DNA of 64,000 nucleotides. Source: Pseudooceanicola nanhaiensis DSM 18065 (GTDB lineage: Bacteria; Pseudomonadota; Alphaproteobacteria; Rhodobacterales; Rhodobacteraceae). The stretch covers positions 186,001-250,000 of the forward strand of contig NZ_JHZF01000011.1 in NCBI RefSeq assembly GCF_000688295.1. Reading direction: 5' to 3'. The first letter of the stretch is position 1. Every line of letters begins with the position of its first letter. Positions 53,353 to 61,840 of the stretch are shown piece after piece. The notes beneath the pieces were generated by a model that saw nothing but the letters and a program-made list of their open reading frames with translations, made no database searches and was not told the origin of the DNA. A program made the position numbers and the translations under genes.

Positions 53353-54690
53353 ATGCCCATGCGGATGCCCAAGAGCCTGCCCTTCACTCCCGCCGACGTT
53401 CTGCAGGTCGGCATGCGGGCCCGGCGCCCGGTGATCCGGGGTGTCGTCAATCTGGCCGAGCGCTTCGGCTTCTGGAAACGGCCGCGCGCCCGGGGGGCGA
53501 CGGCGACCGAGGAGATGGGCGCGCTCGACCATCTCAACTGGATCTACAAGTCCCGGAATCCGCTGGAGGAATACGAACAGGCCTTCGGCGACATGCGGAT
53601 CACGCCCGGCGCGCCGAAGCAGATCGAATTGCCGGGCGGGTTCGACATGATGACCCGGCTCCGGATCGGCGCGGCCGGCGATATCCTGCGTTCGCCCGGG
53701 ATCGAGGCGTCGCAGGACAGGATCTACGAGCGGATCGAGGATCTGCTCTTCAGCCGCGACATCGCCTATGCCAATTTCGAGTCCCCCGTGACCGACCAGC
53801 CGCTGGTGGAGGAGGTGATCGGCGATGCCGGCCCGCCGCTCGAATGCTGTTCGCGCGCGCAGTTCGAGGTGCTCTCGGGCCACAAGGGCCGCCGCTTCGA
53901 CGTGCTGAACACCGCGAACAACCACGCCTTCGACATGGGGGTCGAGGGGGTCGAGACCACGCGCGAGGTGATGGCCGCGGCCGGGATCCTCGCCGTCGGA
54001 ACGAACGACACGCCCGACGAACACGGCCGCGCCCGGTTCATCGAGGCGCGGGGGATCAAGGTCGGGCTGGTCTCGGACGGGTTCGGCCTGAACGGTCACG
54101 AGCTGCCCGAGGCGGAGCGCTGGCGGATCAACGTCTCGAAACTGCTGTCGAAACGCGCGCCGCCGGACCTGGGCCTGCTCAAGCGGCAGATCGACCATTG
54201 CCGGGCCGAGGGCTGCGATTTCATCCTCGCCTCGATCCACTGGGGGCACGAGTTCGAATTCTTCCCGCGCAAGGTGCAGGTCGACACCGCGCGGGACCTG
54301 GTCGAATACGGCGCGGACAGCATCCTGTGCCACCACCCCCACGTGGTGCAGCCCTGGGAGGTCTATCGCACGAAGCGCGATCCGAACCGGCAGGCGGTCA
54401 TCGCCTATTCGCTGGGCAGCCTGACATGGGGTTTCATGGCGCCGCACATCGTGCTGAGCGCGATCATGAACATGCGGCTCGAGAAGGGGCGGATCGGCGG
54501 CGAGACGAAGACCTACGTGGCCGCCGCGCGGGTGACACCGGTCGTGCGGACCTACCGGCGCGAGCGGGGCGAGATGGTGACCCGGATCGAGAAGCTGTCC
54601 GAGCTCGAGCCCGGGCGCGGCATGCGGGAAGGCTATCTCGAGCGGATCCGGGCCCATGCGGCCCTCGTCTTCGGCGAAGACCAGCTCTGA
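53353..54690 (+). CDS. CapA-like poly-gamma-glutamate/metallophosphatase family protein
   Basis: This protein of about 445 residues has the CapA fold (calcineurin-like). The metal-binding residues are in RIGAAGDILRSP, YANFESPVT, NTANNHAFDMG, ILASIHWGHEF and ILCHHPHVVQPWE. CapA proteins act in poly-gamma-glutamate anchoring in Bacillus, but distant relatives here may be metallohydrolases of unknown substrate. No capB/capC genes are adjacent. The start is uncertain (53290, 53332 or 53353). No signal peptide is seen at 53353. Confidence 0.75.
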   Translation: MPMRMPKSLPFTPADVLQVGMRARRPVIRGVVNLAERFGFWKRPRARGATATEEMGALDHLNWIYKSRNPLEEYEQAFGDMRITPGAPKQIELPGGFDMMTRLRIGAAGDILRSPGIEASQDRIYERIEDLLFSRDIAYANFESPVTDQPLVEEVIGDAGPPLECCSRAQFEVLSGHKGRRFDVLNTANNHAFDMGVEGVETTREVMAAAGILAVGTNDTPDEHGRARFIEARGIKVGLVSDGFGLNGHELPEAERWRINVSKLLSKRAPPDLGLLKRQIDHCRAEGCDFILASIHWGHEFEFFPRKVQVDTARDLVEYGADSILCHHPHVVQPWEVYRTKRDPNRQAVIAYSLGSLTWGFMAPHIVLSAIMNMRLEKGRIGGETKTYVAAARVTPVVRTYRRERGEMVTRIEKLSELEPGRGMREGYLERIRAHAALVFGEDQL

Positions 54691-54695
54691 CGCGC

Positions 54696-55160
54696 TCAGG
54701 GCGCGCGGTCGATCTTCGTGGACAGCTGGATGAGGCTCTCGGAAAAGCGCACCCCCGGGGCGTCGCCGATCCGGTCGAGGATCCGGTCCAGCCGTTCGGT
54801 ATCGGGCGCCGCGATCCGGATCATCAGGTCGTAGCGGCCCGACAGGGTGTGCACCTGTTCGACCTCGGGCATGTCGCGCAGGCGGGTGAGCAGGGCGGGC
54901 GTCGCCCGCGCCTCGACCGAGACGAGCGCGGTGGCCCGCAGCGGGGGCGCAAGCGCGCGGCCCCGCCGGATGGTGTAGCCCGCGATCAGCCCCTGCGCCT
55001 CGAGCCGTTCGATCCGGGCCTGCACCGTGGTCCGTGCAAGCGACAGGCGCCGGGCGAGGTCGGTGACCGGCAGGCGGGCGTTCTCGGTCAGCAGTGCGAG
55101 GAGGGCACGGTCGGTGTCGTCGAGTTGCAAGTCGGCCTCGGCATTATGACGAATCTTCAC
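54696..55160 (-). CDS. Lrp/AsnC-family regulator
   Basis: This 154-residue regulator has N-terminal winged helix-turn-helix LDDTDRALLALLTENARLPVTDLARRLSLARTTVQARIERLE and a C-terminal RAM/ACT-like domain (RATALVSVEARATPALLTRLRDMPEVEQVHTLSGRYDLMIRIAAPD). The GTG at 55160 gives the standard length. It is divergent from a PLP decarboxylase gene with an 82-bp gap holding an inverted repeat, so it probably regulates that gene in response to its amino-acid substrate or product. Confidence 0.87.
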   Translation of the reverse strand: MKIRHNAEADLQLDDTDRALLALLTENARLPVTDLARRLSLARTTVQARIERLEAQGLIAGYTIRRGRALAPPLRATALVSVEARATPALLTRLRDMPEVEQVHTLSGRYDLMIRIAAPDTERLDRILDRIGDAPGVRFSESLIQLSTKIDRAP

Positions 55161-55203
55161 GACAGTATGGGCAGAACGACCAGAGAAATCGACGTGAATT
55201 CGG

Positions 55204-55229
55204 GTGATCCTGATGCGGAGCAGGATCAC
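55204..55229 (+). promoter_or_regulatory. Inverted repeat in front of the decarboxylase gene
   Basis: Perfect 9-bp arms GTGATCCTG (55204-55212) and CAGGATCAC (55221-55229) enclose 8 bases. The repeat ends just before the ribosome site (AAGAGG) of the decarboxylase gene. It could be an Lrp-type operator or a leader hairpin that masks the ribosome site. Confidence 0.5.
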
Positions 55230-55242
55230 GAAGAGGCAACGT

Positions 55243-56367
55243 ATGCGCGATTTCCACATGTCCGACCCCGTGGCCCATCTCCGGCGGATGCAGCCGGACA
55301 CGGCCGTCATCTACTTCTGCCCCGACGTGCTGCAGGCCACGGCGCGGCGGTTCCTGACCGGGTTTCCGGGCCTTGTGACTTATGCCGTGAAGGCGAACGA
55401 CCGGACGGAGGTGCTGGAAAACCTCTCCGCCGCCGGGATCGAGGCCTTCGACGTGGCAAGCCCCGCCGAGATGGCCGCGGTGCGCCGGATCGCGCCCGGG
55501 GCGGCGCTGCATTACAACAACCCGGTGCGGTCGCGCGACGAGATCGCGGCGGGGCAGGCGGCGGGCGTCGTGTCGTGGTCGGTCGACGATCCGGCAGAGC
55601 TCGACAAGATCGCCGTGGCGGCGCAGGGGGCCGAGGTCGCCGTCCGCCTGAAGCTGCCGGTGCCCGGCGCCGCCTACGATTTCGGAGCGAAATTCGGCGC
55701 GGCGCCCGATCTGGCCGAGGCCCTGCTGCGGCGCGTGGCCGACCTCGGCCTGCGCCCCGCGATGACCTTCCACCCCGGCACGCAATGCGAGGATCCGGCC
55801 GCATGGGTGGCCTATATCCACGCAGCGGCCGAGGTGGCGCAGCGGGCGGGCGTCCGGCTGGCACGGCTCAACGTGGGCGGCGGCTTCCCGGCGCATCGCG
55901 GGCGCGCGGCGCCCGAGCTTGAGCGCATCTTCACCGCCATTGCGGAGGCCACGCGCTCAGCTTTCGGCGCGACGCCGCCCGCGCTCGTCTGCGAACCGGG
56001 CCGGGCCATGGTGGCCGAGGCCTTCACGCTGGCCGCGCGGGTGAAGGCGGTCCGCGCCGATGGCAGGGTCTACCTGAACGACGGGCTCTACGGCGGGCTG
56101 TCCGAGCTGCGCGACATGGGCCCCCTCGACCGGCTGCGGCTGGTCGCGCCCGACGGCACACCGCGCAGCGCTGCGCCCGAGCCCCGCGTCGTCTTCGGGC
56201 CGACCTGCGATTCCCTCGACCGGGTGCCGGGCACGCTCGACCTGCCCGGCGATGCGGCCGAGGGCGATTACCTGCTCTTCGCCGGGATGGGGGCCTATTC
56301 GCTTTCCATCGCGACGCGGTTCAACGGCTACGGGCTGGGCGATCCGGTGACCGTCGCGGAACTCTGA
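55243..56367 (+). CDS. Group IV PLP-dependent amino-acid decarboxylase (ornithine/lysine-type)
   Basis: This 374-residue alanine-racemase-fold decarboxylase has the PLP lysine in TYAVKAND (about 44-51), the phosphate-binding loop (LNVGGGFPAHRG), GEPGR-type motif VCEPGRAMV and the second active-site Cys in FGPTCDSLDRV. It fits ornithine/lysine/diaminopimelate-type enzymes that make polyamines; GPTCDSLD is typical of ornithine decarboxylase. Substrate preference cannot be read from sequence. The ATG at 55243 has GAGG six bases upstream. It is divergent from an Lrp-type regulator. Confidence 0.88.
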   Translation: MRDFHMSDPVAHLRRMQPDTAVIYFCPDVLQATARRFLTGFPGLVTYAVKANDRTEVLENLSAAGIEAFDVASPAEMAAVRRIAPGAALHYNNPVRSRDEIAAGQAAGVVSWSVDDPAELDKIAVAAQGAEVAVRLKLPVPGAAYDFGAKFGAAPDLAEALLRRVADLGLRPAMTFHPGTQCEDPAAWVAYIHAAAEVAQRAGVRLARLNVGGGFPAHRGRAAPELERIFTAIAEATRSAFGATPPALVCEPGRAMVAEAFTLAARVKAVRADGRVYLNDGLYGGLSELRDMGPLDRLRLVAPDGTPRSAAPEPRVVFGPTCDSLDRVPGTLDLPGDAAEGDYLLFAGMGAYSLSIATRFNGYGLGDPVTVAEL

Positions 56368-56435
56368 TCCCGCACGCTCTGGACAAGGAGGCGCCAGCCG
56401 TTAGGGTCCGGGGAAACGGCAGGAAAGGGCGCGTC

Positions 56436-58730
56436 ATGGAGAAGTTCGGCAAGAGCCAACCGGTCAAGCGGTTCGAGGATCCCCGGCTGGTCTCGGGCCT
56501 GGGTGGATACATCGACGACGTGGCTCCCGCGGGCGCGCTGCATGCCGTCGTCGTGCGCTCCCCTGTGGCGCATGGCACGATCACCTCGGTCGATCTGAGC
56601 GCCGCGCGCGCGGCCGAGGGCGTGCATCTCGCGATCACCTCGGAAGACCTGCACAAGGGCGGCGTCACCGGCCATCTCAGCGCCACGCGGATGAAGAACC
56701 GCGACGGCAGCGAGGCGGCGGGCCCCGAGCATCCGATCCTCGCGGAGGGCAGGGTGCGCTACGTCGGCGAGCCGATCGCGCTGATCGTGGCCGAGACGCT
56801 CTCGGCCGCGAAGGACGCGGCCGAGCTGGTCGAGATCGAGATCGACGAACTGCCGGCGCAGATGACCATGACCCGCGGCGACACCGACCTGCACGAGGGC
56901 GTGCCCGGCAACCTCGGCGTCGACTGGTCCGAGGGCGACGGGGACAAGGTGGCCGAGGCCCTGAAGGGCGCGGCCCATGTGATGCGCGCCACCGTCATCG
57001 ACAGCCGCTGCATGGTCGTCGCGATGGAGCCGCGCGGCTGCGTCGCGGAATGGGACGGCACGCGGATGCACCTGTCCTTCGGCGGGCAGGGCGTCTGGGG
57101 CCCGAAGAAGGAGGTCGCCACGCTCTTCGGGCTCGAACCCGACAACGTCCGCGTGACCCATCCCGATGTCGGCGGCGGCTTCGGCATGAAGGCCAAGATC
57201 TATCCCGAATACATCGCCTGCTGCTTCGCCGCGAAGGAGCTGGGCCGCCCGGTGCGCTGGATCGCGGACCGGACGGAATCGATGCTGTCGGACAACGGGG
57301 CGCGGGACCTGGAGCACGAGGTCGAGATGGGCTTCGACGCGGACAACCGCCTCGTCGCCTACCACGTGAAGACCCGCTACAACCTCGGCGCCTACAACTC
57401 GAACTTCGGGCAGGCGATCCAGACCTTCCTCTTCGCGCGCGTCTGCACCGGCGTCTACGACATCCAGGACGTCTTCCTCGAGGCCGAGGGCTATTACACC
57501 AACACCGCCCAGACCGACGCCTATCGCGGCGCCGGCCGGCCCGAGGCGATCTTCCTGCTGGAACGCTCCATGGATCTCGCGGCGCGCGATCTGGGCGTCG
57601 ACCCGTGGGAGCTGCGGCGGCGGAATTTCATCGGCAGGGACAAGTTCCCGTACAAGAGCTTCTCGGGCGAGAATTACGATGTCGGCGACTTCAACAGGGT
57701 GCTCGACACCGCGGTCGAGAAATCCGGCCTGAAGGGCTTTGCCGAGCGCCGCGCGAAATCCGAGGCCGCGGGCAAGCTGCGTGGCTTGGGGCTTTGTTAT
57801 TACATCGAGTCTATCCTCGGGGATCCGAACGAGGCCGCACAGGTCGAGTTCACCGAGGAGGGCACCGTGAACATCTACGTCGGGACGCAGTCGAACGGGC
57901 AGGGGCATGAAACGGTCCACGCGCAGTTCCTCTCGGACCAGACCGGCATCCCCGCAGAGCTGATCCGCGTGGTGCAGGGCGACAGCGACCGGATCGAGAC
58001 CGGCGGCGGCACCGGCGGCTCGCGTTCCGTGACCACGCAGTCGAACGCGACGCTCGCGACCGTCTCGACGATGATCGAAGCCTTCACCGGCTTCCTGGCC
58101 GAGGTGATGGAGGTCGATCCCGACAAGATCAGCTTCGATGACGAAAGCTTCCGGATCGAAGGCTCGAACGCCGCGCCCTCGATGCTCGACGTCGCGGACT
58201 GGGCGCGCGAGAAGGGCCGCAGCGACCTGCTCAGGCACCGCGCCACGGCGAAGCTTCCGGGTCGGTCCTACCCGAACGGCGCGCATGTCGCCGAGGTCGA
58301 GATCGATCCCGAGACCGGCAAGACCGACCTCGTCCGCTATACCGTGGTCGACGATTTCGGCAATCTCATCAACCCGATGCTGGCCGAAGGCCAGGTGCAT
58401 GGCGGCGTCATCCAGGGTGCGGGCCAGGTGCTGATGGAAAAGGTCGCCTTCGACGAGGACGGCCAGCTTCTGACCGCGACCTTCATGGATTACGCCATGC
58501 CGCGCGCCCAGGACGTGCCCTTCATCTCGTTCACCAGCGAACCGGTGCCCTCCACCGCGAACCCTATGGGCATGAAGGGCTGCGGCGAGGCCGGGACCGT
58601 CGGATCCATGGCCGCCGTGACCAACGCCGTGGCAGATGCGCTGGCCTGCCGGGGCGTGACCCAGGCCGACATGCCCTTCACACCGGACCGTGTCTGGACG
58701 ATGCTGAACCATGCTGAGGCGGCTGAGTAA
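56436..58730 (+). CDS. Xanthine dehydrogenase-family molybdopterin-binding large subunit (form II CoxL-like)
   Basis: This 764-residue Mo-hydroxylase subunit has its active-site loop AYRGAGRPEA at 362-371. That is the form II version, not the AYRCSFR of carbon monoxide dehydrogenase. The base Glu is at about 718 in MKGCGEAG, and VGGGFGMKAKIYPE is the usual Moco-binding stretch. The natural substrate is unknown. The FAD-binding and iron-sulfur subunits that normally accompany it are absent, so its electron partners must be encoded elsewhere. Its end overlaps the DUF2235 gene by 20 bp. Confidence 0.9.
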   Translation: MEKFGKSQPVKRFEDPRLVSGLGGYIDDVAPAGALHAVVVRSPVAHGTITSVDLSAARAAEGVHLAITSEDLHKGGVTGHLSATRMKNRDGSEAAGPEHPILAEGRVRYVGEPIALIVAETLSAAKDAAELVEIEIDELPAQMTMTRGDTDLHEGVPGNLGVDWSEGDGDKVAEALKGAAHVMRATVIDSRCMVVAMEPRGCVAEWDGTRMHLSFGGQGVWGPKKEVATLFGLEPDNVRVTHPDVGGGFGMKAKIYPEYIACCFAAKELGRPVRWIADRTESMLSDNGARDLEHEVEMGFDADNRLVAYHVKTRYNLGAYNSNFGQAIQTFLFARVCTGVYDIQDVFLEAEGYYTNTAQTDAYRGAGRPEAIFLLERSMDLAARDLGVDPWELRRRNFIGRDKFPYKSFSGENYDVGDFNRVLDTAVEKSGLKGFAERRAKSEAAGKLRGLGLCYYIESILGDPNEAAQVEFTEEGTVNIYVGTQSNGQGHETVHAQFLSDQTGIPAELIRVVQGDSDRIETGGGTGGSRSVTTQSNATLATVSTMIEAFTGFLAEVMEVDPDKISFDDESFRIEGSNAAPSMLDVADWAREKGRSDLLRHRATAKLPGRSYPNGAHVAEVEIDPETGKTDLVRYTVVDDFGNLINPMLAEGQVHGGVIQGAGQVLMEKVAFDEDGQLLTATFMDYAMPRAQDVPFISFTSEPVPSTANPMGMKGCGEAGTVGSMAAVTNAVADALACRGVTQADMPFTPDRVWTMLNHAEAAE

Positions 58731-59784
58731 CAGGATACTCGCCCGGCTCTGGCCGGGATACCTCGAACGGGCGCGGCGTCCGCACAAGGCGCGCGGGCGC
58801 GGCCCCGTCACGCATGTGATCATCCTCGACGGCACGATGTCCTCGCTCGCCCCGGGCGAAGAGACGAATGCGGGGCTCACCTACCGGCTGCTGTCGGATC
58901 GGGGTGGCGCCGACCTCTCGGTCTATTACGAGGCCGGGATCCAGTGGCAGACATGGCGCCACGCCTGGGACGTGATCGTCGGCAAGGGGATCAACCGCCA
59001 GATCCAGCGCGCCTACGGCTACCTCGCCTCGCGCTACCGGCCGGGCGACCGGATCTTCCTGTTCGGATATTCCCGCGGCGCCTTTGCCGTGCGGTCGCTG
59101 GCGGGCATCATCGACCGGGTGGGCCTGCTGCGCTCGGGCGCCGCGACCGAGCGGAACGTGCGGACCTGCTACCGCCATTACCGCGCGGGCGCGGTGAGCG
59201 AGGCGGCCGAGGCCTTCGGCCGGGCCTATTGCCACGAGGACGTGCAGGTCGAGATGATCGGCGCCTACGACACGGTCAAGGCGCTCGGCATCCGGCTGCC
59301 GCTGCTCTGGTGGCTGACCGAGAAGGATCACATGTTCCACAGCCTGCGCCTCGCCGGCTGCGTGAAGGCTGGCTATCAGGCGCTGGCCTACGAGGAGACG
59401 CGCGAGGCCTACGAGCCGCTCCTGTGGAACTCGGAAGACGACTGGCCGGGCCGGCTGGAACAGGTCTGGTTCGCGGGAACCCACGGCGATGTCGGCGGAC
59501 AGCTTGGCGGAGCGCAGGAGGCGCGGGGGCTCTCGAACATTCCGCTGGTCTGGATGCTGACGCAGGCCGAGGCCTCGGGGCTCGACCTGCCGGAGGGCTG
59601 GCGGGCGCGCTTCCCGACCGACGCGAATGCGCCCTCGATCGGGACATGGCAGGGGCTGGGCAAGCTCTTCCTGATGCGCAGGCGGCGGACCGTGGGGCTC
59701 GACCGGTCGGAGCGCCTGCACGAAACCGCGGTGGCCCGCGGGCTCCGGATGCCGGCGCCGAAGCGCCGTCCCGTGGAAGCCTGA
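58711..59784 (+). CDS. DUF2235 alpha/beta-hydrolase
   Basis: In this 357-residue protein of the DUF2235 family the nucleophile elbow GYSRGA has Ser121 as likely catalytic residue. Other features are ILDGTMSSL at the start of the hydrolase fold, GAYDTVKALG and AGTHGDVGGQLGG near the C terminus, carrying the Asp and His expected of the triad. The family includes type VI effectors with phospholipase activity (Tle1-like), but no secretion system is linked here. The gene starts inside the Mo-hydroxylase gene (20-bp overlap). Confidence 0.82.
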   Translation: MLRRLSNRILARLWPGYLERARRPHKARGRGPVTHVIILDGTMSSLAPGEETNAGLTYRLLSDRGGADLSVYYEAGIQWQTWRHAWDVIVGKGINRQIQRAYGYLASRYRPGDRIFLFGYSRGAFAVRSLAGIIDRVGLLRSGAATERNVRTCYRHYRAGAVSEAAEAFGRAYCHEDVQVEMIGAYDTVKALGIRLPLLWWLTEKDHMFHSLRLAGCVKAGYQALAYEETREAYEPLLWNSEDDWPGRLEQVWFAGTHGDVGGQLGGAQEARGLSNIPLVWMLTQAEASGLDLPEGWRARFPTDANAPSIGTWQGLGKLFLMRRRRTVGLDRSERLHETAVARGLRMPAPKRRPVEA

Positions 59785-59804
59785 CAGGGCGGGGGAAACG
59801 GAAA

Positions 59805-59832
59805 GCGCCCGCCCCCGGGGGGGGGCGGGCGC
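59805..59832. terminator. Two-way terminator between DUF2235 and metF genes
   Basis: A perfect 12-bp stem, GCGCCCGCCCCC (59805-59816) and GGGGGCGGGCGC (59821-59832), with a G4 loop lies between convergent genes. On the metF side the transcript continues into TTTCCGTTTCCCC, a weak U-rich tract. Confidence 0.7.
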
Positions 59833-59856
59833 CTGTCTCATTCGTCCGCGAGTGAT

Positions 59857-60723
59857 TCAGGCAACGTTTTCCAGCCGCATCTCGGGCGTGACGCCGATGG
59901 CGTGGCAGACATCGCGCGTCAGTTCGGGCTTGTTCAGCGTGTAGAAGTGAAGGTTTTCCACCCCCTCGGCCATCAGGGTCGAACACATCTCGGTGCAGAG
60001 CGCGGTGGCCAGAAGCTCCTCGCGGCCGTCGCGGGCGGCCTTGTCGAAGGCCTCGTCCATCCAGCCGGGCACCGAGGTGCCGCAGTTCAGCGCGAAGCGG
60101 CGCATCCCCTTCCAGTTCTCGATCGGCATGATCCCCGGCACGATCGGTCCCGTGATCCCGGCCTTGTCGCAGGCGTCCCGGAAGCGCAGGAAGTGCTCGA
60201 CGTCGAAGAAGAACTGGGTGATCGCCTCGGAAGCGCCCGCCTCGAACTTGCGCTTCAGGTAGGCGACGTCGGCGGCGCCGTCCGCCGCGTCCGGGTGCTT
60301 CTCGGGATAGGCGCCGACACGGAGGGTGAACTTGCCGGTCGCCGCCAGCGCCTCGATCAGCTCGACCGAATTCTCGAACCCGCCCGGGTGGACCGAGAAC
60401 TGGCCCTCGCCCTTCGGCGGATCGCCCCGGAGCGCGACGATCTCGGTCACGCCGGCGGCGGCGAAGCCCTCGGCGATCTCCATCGTCTCTTCCTTCGTCG
60501 CACGCACGCAGGTGAGATGCGCCGCGACGTTCAGGCCGAGGTGCTTGTGCAGCGTGGCCACCGCGTCGCGGGTCAGGTCGCGGGTGGTGCCGCCCGCGCC
60601 GTAGGTCACCGAGACGAAGCGCGGTTTCAGCGGCGAGAGCACCTGGACGGTGTCCCAGAGGCGGAACGAGGCCTCGAGGTTCTGGGGCGGGAAGAATTCG
60701 AAAGAGACGCGTGGTGCGGACAT
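59857..60723 (-). CDS. metF: Methylenetetrahydrofolate reductase
   Basis: This 288-residue flavoprotein reduces 5,10-methylene-THF to 5-methyl-THF for methionine synthesis. Characteristic segments are VSFEFFPPQN, FVSVTYGAGGTTRD, ALRGDPPKGEGQF and FFFDVEHFLRFRDAC. The length matches bacterial MetF. The ATG at 60723 is preferred over an upstream in-frame ATG that would add an unrelated 11-residue leader. It is divergent from a MetR-like regulator across 91 bp with a LysR-type palindrome. Confidence 0.95.
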   Translation of the reverse strand: MSAPRVSFEFFPPQNLEASFRLWDTVQVLSPLKPRFVSVTYGAGGTTRDLTRDAVATLHKHLGLNVAAHLTCVRATKEETMEIAEGFAAAGVTEIVALRGDPPKGEGQFSVHPGGFENSVELIEALAATGKFTLRVGAYPEKHPDAADGAADVAYLKRKFEAGASEAITQFFFDVEHFLRFRDACDKAGITGPIVPGIMPIENWKGMRRFALNCGTSVPGWMDEAFDKAARDGREELLATALCTEMCSTLMAEGVENLHFYTLNKPELTRDVCHAIGVTPEMRLENVA

Positions 60724-60776
60724 GGGGATACTCCGGATTTGACCCTCTTGTGGCAAAATCCGCGATGTGAGACAAC

Positions 60777-60802
60777 TTCATCATTCTCATTGAGAATATG
60801 AA
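60777..60802. promoter_or_regulatory. LysR-type palindrome between metF and metR
   Basis: The core ATTCTCA-T-TGAGAAT (60783-60797) is a perfect 7-bp inverted repeat containing T-N11-A. It is flanked by TTCAT (60777-60781) and ATGAA (60798-60802). It lies in the 91-bp gap between the divergent metF and MetR-like genes and is the expected binding site of the regulator. Confidence 0.7.
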
Positions 60803-60814
60803 AAGGGCTCACAT

Positions 60815-61720
60815 ATGCACATCGAGCTGCGCCACCTCAGAACGGTGCGGGCCATCGACCAGGCGGGCGGCCTCGCGCGCGCGGCGGACATGCTGAACAT
60901 CACCCAATCGGCGCTCTCGCACCAGATCAAGGGGCTGGAAGAGCAGACAGGCGTCGAGCTTTTCGTCCGCCGTTCCAAACCCTTGCGGCTTTCGGCGGCG
61001 GGTGAGCGCTTCCTGCGCGCGGCCGAGCGGGTGCTGCCCGAGATCGACGCGCTGGCGGCCGAGTTCGAGACCCTGCGCGAGGGCAGCGCGGGCCGGCTGC
61101 ACATCGCCATCGAGTGCCATGCCTGCTTCGAATGGCTCCTGCCGGTGCTGGAACAGTTCCGCCGCGCCTGGCCCGACGTCGATGTCGACATCCGCCCGGG
61201 GCTCGCCTTCACGGCGTTGGATGCGCTGGAGCGGGAATCGGTGGACCTGGTGATTTCCTCCGATCCCGAGGACGTCGCGGGCATCACCTTCGCGCCGCTC
61301 TTCGATTATTCCCCCGTCTTCATCGCGGCCGCTGGCCATCCCGCGGCCGAGAAGCCCTATGTCGAGCACGAGGATTTCCGCGGCGAGACCCTGCTGACCT
61401 ACCCGGTCGACCGTTCGCGCCTCGACGTCTTCACGATGCTGCTGGAACCCCACGGGGTGGAACCCGCCGCGATCCGCCGGGTCGAGCTGACCGAGATGAT
61501 CCTGCTGCTCGTCGCCTCGGGGCGCGGCGTGGCGGTGCTGCCCGACTGGGTGCTGCGCGAGGTGAAGTATCACAGCGACTACATCACCCGGCCGATCACG
61601 GTCAAGGGCCTCACCCGCCGGATGTTCGCGGCAATGCGCGAGGACGACATGGCGAAACCCTACATGGCCCACGTGGTGCGGCTGGCCCGGACCGAGGCGG
61701 TGAAGCTGCAGCGGGCGTGA
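60815..61720 (+). CDS. metR: LysR-family regulator of methionine genes (MetR-like)
   Basis: In this 301-residue regulator the N-terminal HTH is LRHLRTVRAIDQAGGLARAADMLNITQSALSHQIKGLEEQTGVELF. The effector domain begins near 93 (GRLHIAIECHACFEWLLPVL) and keeps the HACFEWL pattern of MetR, whose co-activator is homocysteine. The ATG at 60815 follows AAAAGGGCTCACAT. Divergence from metF across a palindrome supports its role. Confidence 0.87.
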   Translation: MHIELRHLRTVRAIDQAGGLARAADMLNITQSALSHQIKGLEEQTGVELFVRRSKPLRLSAAGERFLRAAERVLPEIDALAAEFETLREGSAGRLHIAIECHACFEWLLPVLEQFRRAWPDVDVDIRPGLAFTALDALERESVDLVISSDPEDVAGITFAPLFDYSPVFIAAAGHPAAEKPYVEHEDFRGETLLTYPVDRSRLDVFTMLLEPHGVEPAAIRRVELTEMILLLVASGRGVAVLPDWVLREVKYHSDYITRPITVKGLTRRMFAAMREDDMAKPYMAHVVRLARTEAVKLQRA

Positions 61721-61840
61721 GAGCGGGGGCGGGGCGATCCCCGCCCTTCATCGGTTGACGGGGCGGGGCGCATGGCGCAGACCCTTGGCAAGGCGGAAGG
61801 CGCGGTCTATACGCGCCGCCTTGACCCACAGGAGAGCCCG

